Shown here: one piece after another, positions 43,838 to 55,814 of the stretch | How positions within the stretch are numbered: position 1 is the stretch's first letter | How the letters are laid out: each line of letters opens with the position of its first letter | NCBI RefSeq assembly: GCF_000143535.2 | Contig: NC_037319.1 | Coordinates: 62,001 to 126,000 of the forward strand | Source: Botrytis cinerea B05.10 | Lineage: Eukaryota; Ascomycota; Leotiomycetes; Helotiales; Sclerotiniaceae | Reading direction: 5' to 3' | DNA: 64,000 nucleotides | Position numbers and translations under genes: made by a program | Notes under the pieces: model-generated | What the model was told of the DNA's origin: nothing | Seen by the model: only the letters and a program-made list of their open reading frames with translations | The model's database searches: none

Positions 43838-45995
43838 TTAGTCAACCTCCTCCATAGCGCTCTCAACTGGTGCATCCGAAGTTGCTTCAGTGGTGGCGGC
43901 AGCCTCCTCGGTAGTCTCGGCATCCTCCTCAACATTCAATCCGAGTGAGACAAGCTTGTGAATACGCTCGGCAAATCCAGCTGGCTCCTCGATGGTGAAA
44001 CCAGAAACGAGAAGGGAAGTCTCAAACAAAAGTTGAGTGATCGACTTAACGGTACGGTCGTTCTCACCATCAGCCTCAACCTTCTTCTTCAACTCCTTAA
44101 TGATAGGTGATTTTGGAGAGATTTCGAAAGTCTTCTTGGAGGACATGTATGATGACATAGAGGTATCACGGAGAGCTTGAGCCTTCATGATACGCTCCAT
44201 GTTAGCGGACCAACCGAATTGGCCGGTACGGATAGCACAAGGAGCGTTGACAAGCTTGTGGCTGACAACGACCTTCTCAACGTTCTCGCCGAGAACGTTC
44301 TTGAGAGCCTTGGCAAGACCCTCGAATTCCTTCTCCTCTTCCTCACGAGTCTTCTTCTCCTCATCAGTCTCCTCAAGGTCGAAGTCCTTGGTGATATCAA
44401 CAAGCTTCTTACCCTCAAACTCCTTGAGTTGAGTCATGGCGTACTCATCAATGGGGTCAACCAAGAAGAGAACCTCAAAGTTCTTTGCCTTGAGGGAGTC
44501 AAGGAATGGTGACTTTTGAACAGCCTTGAGAGACTCTCCAGTGATGTAGTAGAGGTTCTTTTGGTGCTCTGGCATACGGGTAACGTAGTCGGAGAGGGAG
44601 GTAATGTCATCACCAGACTTGGTGGAGCTGAATCTGAGGAGCTTGGCAAGAGCAGCTCTGTTTTGGGAATCCTCGTGGATACCGAGCTTGATGTTCTTGG
44701 CGAAAGCAGCGTAGAACTTGTCGAATTGCTCCTTGTCTTCAGAGATCTCTTGGAAGAGCTCAAGAACCTTCTTGACGATGTTCTTCTTGATGACCTTCAT
44801 GATCTTGTTTTGTTGAAGAGTCTCACGGGACAAGTTAAGTGGGAGATCCTCAGAGTCGACAACACCCTTGACGAAGCTCAACCACTCAGGGATGAGGTCA
44901 GTGGCGTCATCAGTGATGAAAACACGACGAACGTAAAGCTTGATGTTGTTCTTGGTCTTCTTGGTCTCGAAAAGATCGAATGGAGCACGCTTTGGAACGA
45001 AGAGGATGGCACGGAATTCGAGTTGACCTTCAACGGAGAAGTGCTTGACAGCCAAGTGATCTTCCCAGTCGTTGGAGAGGGACTTGTAGAATGAACCGTA
45101 TTCCTCAGCGGTAATGTCGGATGGGTTTCTGGTCCAGATTGGCTTTTGCTTGTTGAGCTCTTCCTCTTCAATCTTGGTCTCCTTGACCTTCTTGGTCTTT
45201 GGCTTCTTGGCCTCTTCTTCATCATCGACCTCCTCAATCTTGGCCTTCTTCTCCTCATCCTCCTCCTTGGTCTCCTCAGCCTCCTCATCTGGGACTTCGG
45301 TCTCAGTCTCCTTGGAGACGTGGAGGTAGATTGGGTATGAGATGAACTCGGAGTGCTTCTTGATGACCTCCTTGATCTTTGACTCGTTCAAGTAGTCCAT
45401 TTGCTCATCCTTCAAGTGAAGAATGATCTTGGTACCACGGCCGAGTTGCTCACCCTCAGAGTCTTGAGTGAGAGTGAAAGTTCCTCCAGCACTGGATTCC
45501 CAAATGTATTGTTCATCATCGTTGTTTTTCGAGACGACAGTGACTCTGTCAGCGACGAGGTATGCAGAGTAGAAACCAACACCGAATTGACCAATCATAG
45601 AGATATCAGCACCTGCGGTGAGAGCCTCCATAAATTGCTTGGTACCAGATCGTGCAATCGTACCGAGGTTGTTGACGAGATCCTAATTGTTGGTTAGCAA
45701 TTGAATTTGAGTCTTCGCTTACGAATGTACTTACAGCCTTGGTCATACCAATACCGGTATCGCGGATGGTAAGAGTCTTGTTCTCCTTGTCTGGGATGAT
45801 GTCGATGCGGAGATCCTTACCGCTGTCGAGCTTGCTGGAATCTGAGAGAGCCTCATAACGGATCTTGTCGAGAGCATCGGAACAGTTAGAAACAAGTTCT
45901 CTTAAGAAGATCTCCTTGTTTGAGTAGACTGTGTTGATGATGAGGGAGAGCAACTGAGAGATCTCAGCTTGGAACTCGAAAGTTTCGCCAGCCAT
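43838..45995 (-). CDS. HSP90: Cytosolic Hsp90 molecular chaperone
   Basis: Exon 1 is 45995-45735 and exon 2 is 45682-43838, joined across a 52-bp intron (GTAAGT..TAG); product 701 aa. The GHKL ATPase domain (about 1-215) contains [37 protein letters not shown] and [14 protein letters not shown] charged linker (about 220-265, Glu/Lys-rich) follows. The middle domain carries [20 protein letters not shown] and the catalytic Arg loop ([16 protein letters not shown]). The C-terminal dimerisation domain ends in MEEVD, which binds TPR co-chaperones and marks the cytosolic form. It folds kinases, receptors and stress proteins with Hsp70. The start [12 protein letters not shown] is invariant in the family. 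Codon use looks strongly biased (CTTG/GTC-rich), as expected for a highly expressed gene. Confidence 0.98.
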
Positions 45996-46690
45996 ATTTG
46001 TGATTGTGTATGTAAAAACGGAGAAACTGTAGGAAGATGATAGATTAGTATTGATTTCTTGATGGGAAATGAGGTTGTGCAAGCTTATTGAGCCTGTTGT
46101 GAATCTCTTGCAGGATACAAGTAACGCTTTCTAGGATCTCTTTCTCTTTCGAGGCTGAGCTCTCCAACGGGCTTCTTGATGGGAGATCGAGGGGTTGCTT
46201 CGACACAGGTAGAGTGTTGAAGGCAACTTACAGTTGATGGTATTCGTTAAATCGTTAAGTGTATCGTATTGTAGAAGTCTAATAGACCGAAAGTAGAAAG
46301 GAAGGGTATCTTTGAATGGTTTGAAGAAAAAAAGAGAATTGGCTTTTCGTTGAAGGGTATTGGGGATTTTATGGAAAGGCTCGCTATAGAAAATGGTAGA
46401 ATTGTAAGGAACTTTCTGGTCGCTTAACCCTTTCTAGACCACCTAGCAACGCGCCACTTCTGGCCCAGCCAATCAATAGGCGAGAAAACATGACAAGGCA
46501 CAAGGCAAGACAAACGATGTGATGTATATGGAACTTTTTAGAATTACTCGTATAGTTATGGATAGCTAGGTAGCTGTGGGCACTTTGGGGGAATTGAATG
46601 CAAACAGTCAATACATGGTCAAAACATATCTATGGCGGCCTGGGTATTGCTTAGTAATCTTGGTACTCTCAATAACATCCTATGAAGAGA
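45996..46690. promoter_or_regulatory. HSP90 upstream region with a possible heat-shock element
   Basis: Upstream of the chaperone gene I see one perfect GAA-N2-TTC pair (GAACTTTC at 46409-46416) and further TTC/GAA-like pieces around 46131-46152 (TTCTAGGATCTC). Heat-shock factor needs about three alternating nGAAn units, so this is suggestive only. Confidence 0.4.
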
Positions 46691-48029
46691 GATGAATTCA
46701 CATGACTTTGCGTTTACTACTCGTCTCTTTGAATTGTTCGGTGCCATCTCTTCTCTCTCATCTCAATCAATTCTTCTTCTTCTTCTCCCCCCTCTAGAAT
46801 CTCAATTTTCTTTATCGCAGTGGCTCATCTTATCAGCGGGGAAAAACTTTGACCGGTTTCTGTTCTGTGCTTCACAATTGAGGCTGGTGAATGAGGCTCG
46901 TGTGGGTAATCTCACGTGCCTCGGAAGCTTCTAGTAAGTTTAAGGGAGTCCTTGAAGATTCCTTTGATTTCGATTCCCATTATGACTGTTAACGATCATA
47001 TCATCACTACATTGAAATTTCCATTCGAGACGCTTCGATTACCCCTTGAATTTGTCAGTGCAGTGGCGGTGACAAAAATGTTGGACCTTTTTTCTCACCC
47101 CAAGCCTTCTAGGCCATGAATAGACTTGACAGCCACGGAAAAGAATCCAGCTTGCCAGCCTTATCGAAGGCAAGTTAATAGTAGGCCTTGGCAGCTTGGG
47201 TTCTTTCTTTCCGCATTATATCATATCATATTGACAATCTAATGGCACATAGTGTAGGTGGCTATTGCACTATTCTCTCTTACAACTTGACATCTAGATT
47301 ATACATGCACACAAAATTCAACGGGATCGTGTTCTCAAGTTCCCAATTTGATCATCCCCAGTCATCGCCCCCCAAAGGAATTCAGCAGTAGATTCTTCCC
47401 AAGGGAATGGAGTGCCTGGTTAGTGGCCGGTGACTCAACCAAAATCTAGACCTACCAATTTTTCCATTTCTGTGATGCATTCCAGAATATGCCTGAAGGT
47501 TACTTTATTATCAAGTTGCATAAACGCTAGCCAACTGGTGAGTTCATTGGTCATGCCGGCTTATCATGATGCAGGTCGGGCTAGCGGGTGCCATAGTGTC
47601 AACAGGAGAGCGAATAGTTTTCCTCTCTCCGATGGAATATTTTATTGTCGTCGTCGTCACCATCATCATAAGCAGTAAAGTTTCTGGACATTTTAAGTCC
47701 ACACCAACACTATCCGGATGTTACCTTTATCTCTCAGTCGTATCTTCGACAACCATAAAGACTTACAAGCTAGACGCTGCGTCGTTTTATACAGCATATC
47801 TATTTCCTGAACCCTCCAACCAAAGTAGGCAAATTGACATTCCACACAACGTCTGCAAGTTCTTATTACACGTTCAAATGTTTAGCAGATAGAGCTACGT
47901 GAATCAAGGTCGTTGGGTGAAATTCCTTATCTCAGTACTGCATCTTAACTTGATCACGAAGGAAACTCAGATCTTTCTTCCGGCCACCCTATCAGTTCTG
48001 ATACTTTCCATTCTGAACGGCATAATTTT
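46691..48029. other. Intergenic region, 1.3 kb
   Basis: Small open frames without motifs; a CGTCGTCGTCACCATCATCA simple stretch near 47649. No supported gene. Confidence 0.5.
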
Positions 48030-50660
48030 ATGTGTGAACTTGCTACATTTAGTAAGTATCTATCATTAAGGTATCCAAAGGCTGAGGTCTCATGTAAGGC
48101 AGAGATGATACGTACACTTCATGTTAAGCAATCTAAGCCAGTAAATCCAAAGAAGTTGAAAAATCCAATATCTTTGTCGAGACGGTCAATTGTGTTTCTC
48201 AACCTCGTCACAAAATCAACACTATTGTCTGCAATTTATGTAGTGATCTTTGGGCTTTCAACGCGCACTACAATCACAAAATTCATAACTACTTCCATAC
48301 GGGCTACGTTAAGCGCCCAGGTGAAGAATACTAGGAAGAAGGCTCAAACGTTTAACGAATCTGATAAAATGCAGTTTTCTAAATATCGTAGATACAGCGT
48401 TCTTGAACTTGCCTGTGAAGGATGTTGGCTTTGCATACTTGTGGTTGAAGAGATAGCTGTATTGGGCAAAATCTTTTTCAAAATTCGCCCTTCATTGTGA
48501 TCTCACGACTGAAAACTGGAAAGTATCGGTGGTATCGAGAGGTTTTTGATAAGATGGAATGAGTGGGAACAGTCGTTTGTTATTTAATGATACAGGCATG
48601 CGCATGAGCCTACAGTTTGCACGTTTAGGTCAAGAATAACCACACATCCTCATTATGGGTTACATGGACTGTAGCTGATTGAAACTTCAATGATACCACA
48701 GGCGGTCAATCACTGCCATTCATCGCCGCTGCACAAGACGTATCGAACTCCTTGCTTGAATCTTTCCAAATAATAAAAGTTGAATTGCAAATTGTGAAAC
48801 ACATCCAAGATGTAACTTAGGTTATGTTGAAGACTCAAAACTACCAATGAGTGGTATCAATATCGGAATCTCGTATAGTTCAGTTCGATTGATCGAAACG
48901 AAGGACGCAACCGGCCGTTTTGCTGCTCTCAGTTGTTGCTTGGGAGATCCCATAATCCTCAAAGATATCAAACTTTCTCGGGCTGAATTTTCAGATTACA
49001 AGGAAAAGATCCCAATGGAAATTATGGAATCTCAGCCAAAGGCTTTGTTCGACGCTGTTATGATTACAAGAGGGTTGCGGATACCTTATCTATGAGTCGA
49101 CTTTTTGTGCACAACTCAAGACTCGTCTATAGATTGGCAAATTGAGGGTTATCGTATGATTGACGTACATATGTCGGCATTCTTAAGGTTAGTCGCCACG
49201 AAAGTAAATGTGTGAACGGAGTGAATAACTTCAATTAAATTACCACTGTAATATAGCAACTGTAATAAAGCCCTAAGCGAATGCGAAAGAGACTAGCTCT
49301 TTCTGTAAGCCTTTATAAGGCTTACTAGTTTCAATACGTAGCTAGCTCTTTAGACAGAATACAATTAGACATACAGGACCTACGATATTCGTGGGTACTA
49401 CGTCTTCCGTATCCTTCTTGTACCAACAGTAAAAGACTCTATTGCTAATTTTTCCCCTTGAGAATCTTAACAAGAGCCTATGGTTGCCATATCTTGATGC
49501 AGATAACCGCCAGCACTTTACCTGTTCTCCAGAATCCAATGCCAGTTTTCTTTTCGTGACGCAAACGAGCGGCGTGAAACATATGGGCTGCATGATGGTG
49601 GGGTCGGGAGATGTGAGTAGGTATTGCAGGAGCAAGTGCTTGCGAGACTTACTTTGTCCTTCGCAAAGGATGAGATGCTATGGGATTGCATGGAATGTAG
49701 CACTTGTGAGTGTTGGAAGGGATTTCCAAATTTCGAGCCAGCAACAGATTTTCTCGACACATAATTAGATGCCAAGCGTCAGTCCTCATCGAGTAGGGAA
49801 ATTTACAAAAAATATATATGCTAATTGGAACATCATGGTCGACTCACATACCAGACTAATAATCTACCCGCCATATCTGTGATAGCAAGACTCTTGCATA
49901 GCATGACTCAAAACGATTATTACGCCGGTTGATGGAGAAGTCAATTTCTAGAGTCACTCCTCTGGTCTACAGAGTTTCACAAAAATGATATAAGAATCGA
50001 GAAATGCGTGCCTTCTTGGAACTAGGCTTTTATTTCCATTGGTGGCATAATCTACGATCATGAAGGTGAAGAGTTTAAGGCTGGCCTTGGAAATATCTCT
50101 GTGGATATTCATGTTTCTGGCAACAATGCTTTTGGTTGCGTTTTGGGAGGTAAGCTTGAAATTAATACAGTTCTTATTCTGATACAGGCTATACGCTATA
50201 CGCGATATTCGATATCACTTTATCACATCATTGAATTTGAGAAGGAATGGACTATTTGGGGGAGTATAACCTATGTGAATCTATATCCATACTATCATGA
50301 TCCAAACAAGCCAACCTAATTTGTATTTGAGGTCAAGAAGAACAACCCTCTCTCCCTCACACTTTTGGAACCCGAAAATTCGAGCAGTATGACAAGAATC
50401 CAAGTTTTCTGGTCCTAAGTTGTCTTGAAGAAGATGAAAAAAGGGAATTCAATATCTATGAGAGCAGGTATCGCTCTCGTCGATGAGAGGTCAATAAATT
50501 TTCTCAATTGGGTTCGAGCTGGCACTCAAGGATCTATCATTCTCATTTAAACTGGGAATAAAGCAACATATCGTAGGAGCGGACTTTGTTGGTGAAGCTG
50601 CCTTCTCGCCGCAGACTTTTAATTTGGAAGATGTCTACATTTTGATCAAATTCATTCATG
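48030..50660 (+). pseudogene. HET-domain (heterokaryon incompatibility) protein relic
   Basis: Translation in one frame recovers the order of a fungal HET protein. An N-terminal segment YSVLELACEGCWLCILVVEE (in the frame 48030-48500) comes first. IANCETHPRCN..LP (48784 on), VRLIETKDATGRFAALSC (HET block 1) and KALFDAVMITRGLRIPYL follow, then a stop, then VDFLCTTQDSSIDWQIEGYRM (block 2) and SAFLRLVATK. After an inserted LTR come LQEQVLARLTL, LWDCMECSTCECW, LPAISVIARLL and YYAG. The end is WRSQFLESLLWSTEF, PSWN and GGIIYDHEGEEF. Stops fall at conserved Trp sites: TGA at 48781 and 49093 and TAG at 50023. More lie near 49446-49510 (TGA, TAA) and at 49930. The stops make it non-functional. HET proteins trigger cell death on non-self fusion. 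Edges are approximate. Confidence 0.85.
49209..49428. mobile_element. Solo LTR, 220 bp, inserted in the HET gene
   Basis: It starts TGTGTGAACGGAGTGAATAA and ends CTTGTACCAACA (TG..CA). GTAAA lies directly on both sides (49204-49208 and 49429-49433), the 5-bp duplication expected of an LTR retrotransposon. It interrupts the HET reading frame between VATK and KDS. LTR plus duplication add 225 bp, a multiple of three, so the downstream HET frame is unchanged. The interior has an AAGCCTTTATAAGGCTTA dyad with a TATAA inside and a TACCTAGC-like 3' part. The appearance is copia-like; the superfamily is inferred. Confidence 0.85.
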
Positions 50661-53197
50661 TACATGTGTGATTCATTTCATCATTATACGTCTAATTTTA
50701 CCATCTGCATCCTATATTTGAGTTGTCATGATTTCTATACATTATCTCAACAGAAATCCTCTTGGAAATTATTATCATTAGAGTTGGAGCAAAACTACGA
50801 GTACAACGTAGTGACGAAATTATCACTGTTCAAGTTAAAATTCGAATTCCAGAATGACCATATATCAACCTGCACAATTATATCATATTGCGTCATAGAG
50901 AAATGCATATGTCACACGTCTTATTGAGATTGCGTACTAAAATATACCTATTACACACAGATGATATCAAACATGTGATTTTAATTGTTCAAAAAGTATT
51001 ACAATTGAATACCAGTTTGCCAGTAGTCCAAAAAGGGTGAGGTTGGTGAGGTGAACGAGGTTGGTGAGGTCGGTGAGAAGTGACACCCCAAAGGTCATGA
51101 GAAAGTCTAAAACAATTGTACCTGAACACCAGACTTGAGCGCTGCCACCCAATTAATTAGCCTAAATTGATGTCGATCTGTCACGTGATATTAAACAGCA
51201 CCTCCCCGCCTGCTCCTCTCCCCTCAGGTAAGTCTCCTCTCTGCTGGTAATGAATGGGTCATGTTGATGAAGCGATATCCATATTGTAATAAACTCTGAG
51301 AAGTTTGATAGGAGGCAACGAAACTGCATGGGATACACAAACGGAGCAAAGTACAAACCCGGTTCATCCAAACAACGGTGCTGCTACATTCCGTGTTTCA
51401 TAAGCGCACCCTTTTGAAGACCCCATGAAACATCCAACAATTATTAGCCAACAAAGCCGTGAGCAAAATTTTCGATTGAAACAAACCAAGGAATGGTGCG
51501 CATATTTTGGGCTGCCAAATAATGCTCTATGGCAGGGGGGCTGAGAATGATTATGGGATGCATCGTTCCTCCCAGCTGTAGTTGGCCTTTCGGCGTAGAA
51601 AACAATTCACGAATTGATTAATCACGGCAAGCATGACACTGCAGGGCAACTATGTTGAAACTGCCGTCGATGGGATGAAATTATATGGCATATCCATTCT
51701 TGGCTGTGTTCGTACGACTTCGGAAGGTCGAAAGGGGATTTGGCTTGGAGTATTGAAATTTTTATATTAAAAAGAAGGGGGAGGATCTACGACGCGTTTA
51801 TGCGATGGGATCCGTCCGTTCTTCTTCCCCATATATTTTGAAAAAGGTCCGCACTTGAAAGCTTGATCCCGTTTCGAAGAATCTCTTTGGTAGGATGAAA
51901 AAGTAGCTTGGGAAATTAAGAGCCGCCACAACAAATGTCCGAAGTACCAATCAAGGCGCAACAACCACGTATCGTGAATGTGAAGAAACACCAAGTTTCA
52001 ACTCTTCTCTGTTTTCACTCAATCTTTGACCCTCCACATTCTCGGCACTGTGACTAGATGAGACTGTCAAGGGACTACCCAAGTATCCTGATCTATATAC
52101 AGCGTAATACAGAGTACACACTCTCTACTGTCGACTCATCACGGGAGCATCGATGAACCCTTGTTGCACTAACAAACACACCAGGGTAGAACAGCGTAAA
52201 TCACACAGCAACAACACCGAATCAAATCGTCCCAAGTGACGGGTCGCGGGTGTTCCTTTCCAATACAAGCGGCGATATAGAGCATTTCGAGGCACTTGCC
52301 ACTTAATAACCATATTAAGTTCCCGGGAGAGTGAAGCACTGATATACCCTTAATTGGAGTGGGAAGCTTTCCTCCCCAGTCATGGGCCCGTCTTCGAACA
52401 GTCCGCTTAGACAATATGGAGAGCATACCAAGGAAGCCACTCTTTGTGCTCAAGATGGTTTGTTTGAGGTATGGGATGGCAGACCGGATGGAGTGAAGAA
52501 AGTTGATCCAAAAGATATAAAGATCACGGGCCGCCGCCAACATGTTAATTCTCATCATTTTACACCTTTTGGCAGGCCACACACTCATTTCTTCAAACCT
52601 TCTTTTTTCTCTCGACGAGATAATTCCAAACTTGTGAGTTCATCGCCTTGGCATCGAATGCTGATCTCCATTCCTGTTGTTGTACGGTTGCTTGAAGGTT
52701 TTGATTGTTTGATCATTTGGCTGTTTGATTGTATGTTTGTCATGAGGCCGAGTCGGATGATTTGAATAGCTTCAGAAATTCGATTCACCCCCTCATGGCA
52801 ATCACAATTCAACCCCGTTTAATCCTATTGTTCCTTTCCCGGCCACGACCACAATGATATAAAATCAGCCACCAATCCTAATCACATCACCCTCATTATC
52901 ATCATTGTCTTTCAATCTTATCTTGTATACGAGATTGGATTTGGAAATTACTGTTACAACAGAGCTACTTTTACGAGTGAATGCTGGTATCAAGTCGAAC
53001 CATCGTTCCTTCTCATAAGAGTACCCAGAAACAAACGAGAGACAGGATTCTTTCCTTCGTCTTTTACAACCACCTCACAGCCAACACACAATACCAACAT
53101 AAATACTGATTGAACGTGTTGTCTCTGGCAGAAACAACATTCTTTTACAGATACTACATCGACGTCGACATCCTGCAGCAGCTGGTACTACTTCACG
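50661..53197. other. 2.5-kb intergenic region upstream of the glucanase
   Basis: No supported gene. A GGTGAGGTTGGTGAGGTGAAC-like short tandem (GGTGAGGT, 51038-51080) is present. The last 250 bp before the glucanase start are C/A-rich, with a CATAAATAC-like stretch near 53100, consistent with promoter and leader. A TATAAAA lies near 52858. Confidence 0.55.
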
Positions 53198-55814
53198 ATG
53201 GCTTCCTTCTCAATCATTTCCATTTTGTTGGCTCTACGCTTCTTTTTCATCGTCTCTGGTGCTCCTACTCCTGTGCCCACAGATGCAGTGGCGACAACAT
53301 CGGCTTCCAGCAATTATTGGCTCGCTACAGTAAGTTTCTTCATCCTTCTTCGCCCCTCTCACCATGGGAAGATCATCTCTAACTTTCTCAGATTCAACGA
53401 CAAGGTACTGCAGCATTTGGTGATGCTTCATATCAAATCTTCCGCAATGTTAAGGACTTTGGTGCTGTTGGTGATGGTAAGTCAATCCTTTCTCCCCTCA
53501 AATGGTATTATACTAACACTCACATTCAAGGTGTAACTGATGACACCGCTGCCATCAATGCTGCCTTGTCCTCTGGTAATCGTTGTGGTAAAGGCTGTGA
53601 CTCTTCTACTGTTACTCCCGCTCTTGTTTACTTTCCGTAAGTCAATATACCTTGTCTTTCAGCATCACCTATCCCATTTGGACTTTACTCTCCTTTCGAT
53701 GCCTGAATCTTCTCGCGCATTACTAACTTACTTACAGACCTGGAACATATGCTATCTCAACTCCTATTAAGCAACAATATTTCACCCAACTTGTTGGTGA
53801 TGCTGTTACTCTCCCAACAATCAAGGGTCTTGCCAACTTTGCTGGCATGGCTTTACTCGACGCAGACCCATATGATCCTGAATTTAACTGGTTCACTAAC
53901 CAGTGAGTTTTCATACTGCATTTATTCTGTCAGCGCGAATACTAACAATCTTTTAGAAACAACTTCTACCGTCAAATCAGAAACTTTGTCATCGACTTGA
54001 CTGCCATGCCTGCCTCAACTGGTAGTGGTATTCATTGGCAAGTTGCTCAAGCTACATCATTACAAAACATTGTTTTCAACATGAGAACTGATGGTGGCGA
54101 AGGCAACAATCAACAAGGAATCTTCATGGATAATGGCAGTGGTGGTTTCATGGCCGACTTAACATTCAACGGTGGCAAGTACGGTGCTTTCTTAGGCAGT
54201 CAACAGTTTACTTCTCGAAACTTGACCTTCAACAACTGCCAGACAGCTATCTACCTAAACTGGGCCTGGCTCTGGACCTTCAAGGACATCCAGATCAACA
54301 ACTGTGGTATCGGTCTCGATATGTCAGCCGGTGGTGCCAGCTCGCGGGCTGCAGGATCGGCCACATTGATGGACAGCACAATTGTCAATACTCCAATCGG
54401 TATCTCTACTGTTTACGATGTCGCCGAAACCGGAACTAACGGCACTCTCGTTATTGACAACGTCGACTTCTCTTCAAATGTTCCTGTTGCCGTTTATGAT
54501 GCCGCTTCTAAATCAACTGTTCTTGCCGGAAACACCAAAGTTGCATCATGGGCACAAGGAAAGGTCTACACTGGTGTTAATGCTGGTCAAGCTAGTCAAG
54601 GTACCCAAGATGCTGTCACCAAGCCTGCAGTTCTCTTGGATTCTACTGGAAAGTTATTTGGACGCACCAAACCACAATATGAGACTTTGCCAGCCTCTTC
54701 GTTCTTGAGTGTCAAGTCTAATGGAGCTAAGGGTGATGGAACTACTGATGATACTGCTGCCATTCAAGCAATTTTCGACAAGGCTACCACTGATCAAGTT
54801 GTTTACTTCGATCACGGTGCTTATGTTGTCACTGATACCATCAAGGTCCCAAAGAACATCAAGATCACTGGTGAGATCTGGCCTATGATCATGGCAAAGG
54901 GATTCAATGATCAAGCCAATCCAAAGGCTGTCTTCCAAGTTGGACAAGTTGGTGACACTGGCTCTGTAGAGATCTCCGATATGGTTTTCCAAACCATGGG
55001 TCCAGCTGCGGGCGCTATTCTCATCGAGTGGAACGTGAAGGAGACTTCCCAAGGCTCAGCAGGAATGTGGGATGTTCATACAAGAATTGGTGGTAGTGCT
55101 GGTACTCAACTTCAATCCAACACTTGCGCCAAGAATCCAAACGTAACTTACAGCGGAAACGCAAACTGCATGGGAGCCTTTATGCTTCTCCACGTTACCG
55201 AAAAGGCTTCAATCTACCTTGAGAACAACTGGTTCTGGGTTGCTGATCATGAACTTGATCTTACTGATCATACCCAAATTGATGTTTACAGCGGCAGAGG
55301 AATCTTGATTGCTTCTGAAGAAGGACCTACCTGGATGTATGGTACCGCCAGTGAACATAACGTTCTTTACAACTATCAATTAGCCAACGCCTCCAACATC
55401 TTTATGGGAGCCATTCAAACTGAAACCCCTTACTACCAATCCAATCCCGATTCCACAACACCTTTCACCACCAACTCAGTTTACGGGGATCCTACTTTCA
55501 CTGGTGGATCGCTTGCTGATAAAGCATGGGGTGTTCGTATCGTTAACTCTGAGGACATTTTTATCACTGGTGCTGGTCTTTATTCATTCTTCGACAACTA
55601 CGGTCAAGATTGTTTGTTGACTTCTAACTGCCAGAGCAACATGCTTTCAATTGAGGGTTCAGACAATATCCACATCACTGGATTATCAACCGTCGGTGTT
55701 GAAAACATGATCACAATTGATGGACAGAGTGGCGCAGTTTTCAAAGATAACCGTAACACTTTCGCTGCTACAATTGCAATGTTCAAGGGAGCTGGTACAG
55801 GTGTTAAGTGCTAG
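53198..55814 (+). CDS. Secreted GH55 exo-beta-1,3-glucanase
   Basis: Five exons: 53198-53329, 53392-53476, 53531-53636, 53738-53902 and 53957-55814. All introns are GT..AG and in phase; product 781 aa. Residues 1-20 (MASFSIISILLALRFFFIVSG) are a signal peptide. Two right-handed beta-helix domains of pectate-lyase-3 type each begin with the family signature: VKDFGAVGDGVTDDTAAIN (about residue 65) and VKSNGAKGDGTTDDTAAIQ (about 415). Between them lie GTYAISTPI, GSGIHWQVAQATSLQNIVF and LNWAWLWTFKDIQINNCG, typical of GH55. The enzyme releases glucose or gentiobiose from laminarin-like glucans, outside the cell, in wall remodelling or nutrition. Four small introns crowd the first 760 bp. Confidence 0.95.

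Noticed and set aside
44177..45697. Frames of 60-190 codons antisense to HSP90 and in its third frame
   Set aside because: Strong codon bias of HSP90 leaves other frames open; Hsp90 itself is certain.
52382..52765. 127-aa plus-strand frame upstream of the glucanase
   Set aside because: No motif or splice support; its end runs into low-complexity TTTGATTGTTTG sequence.
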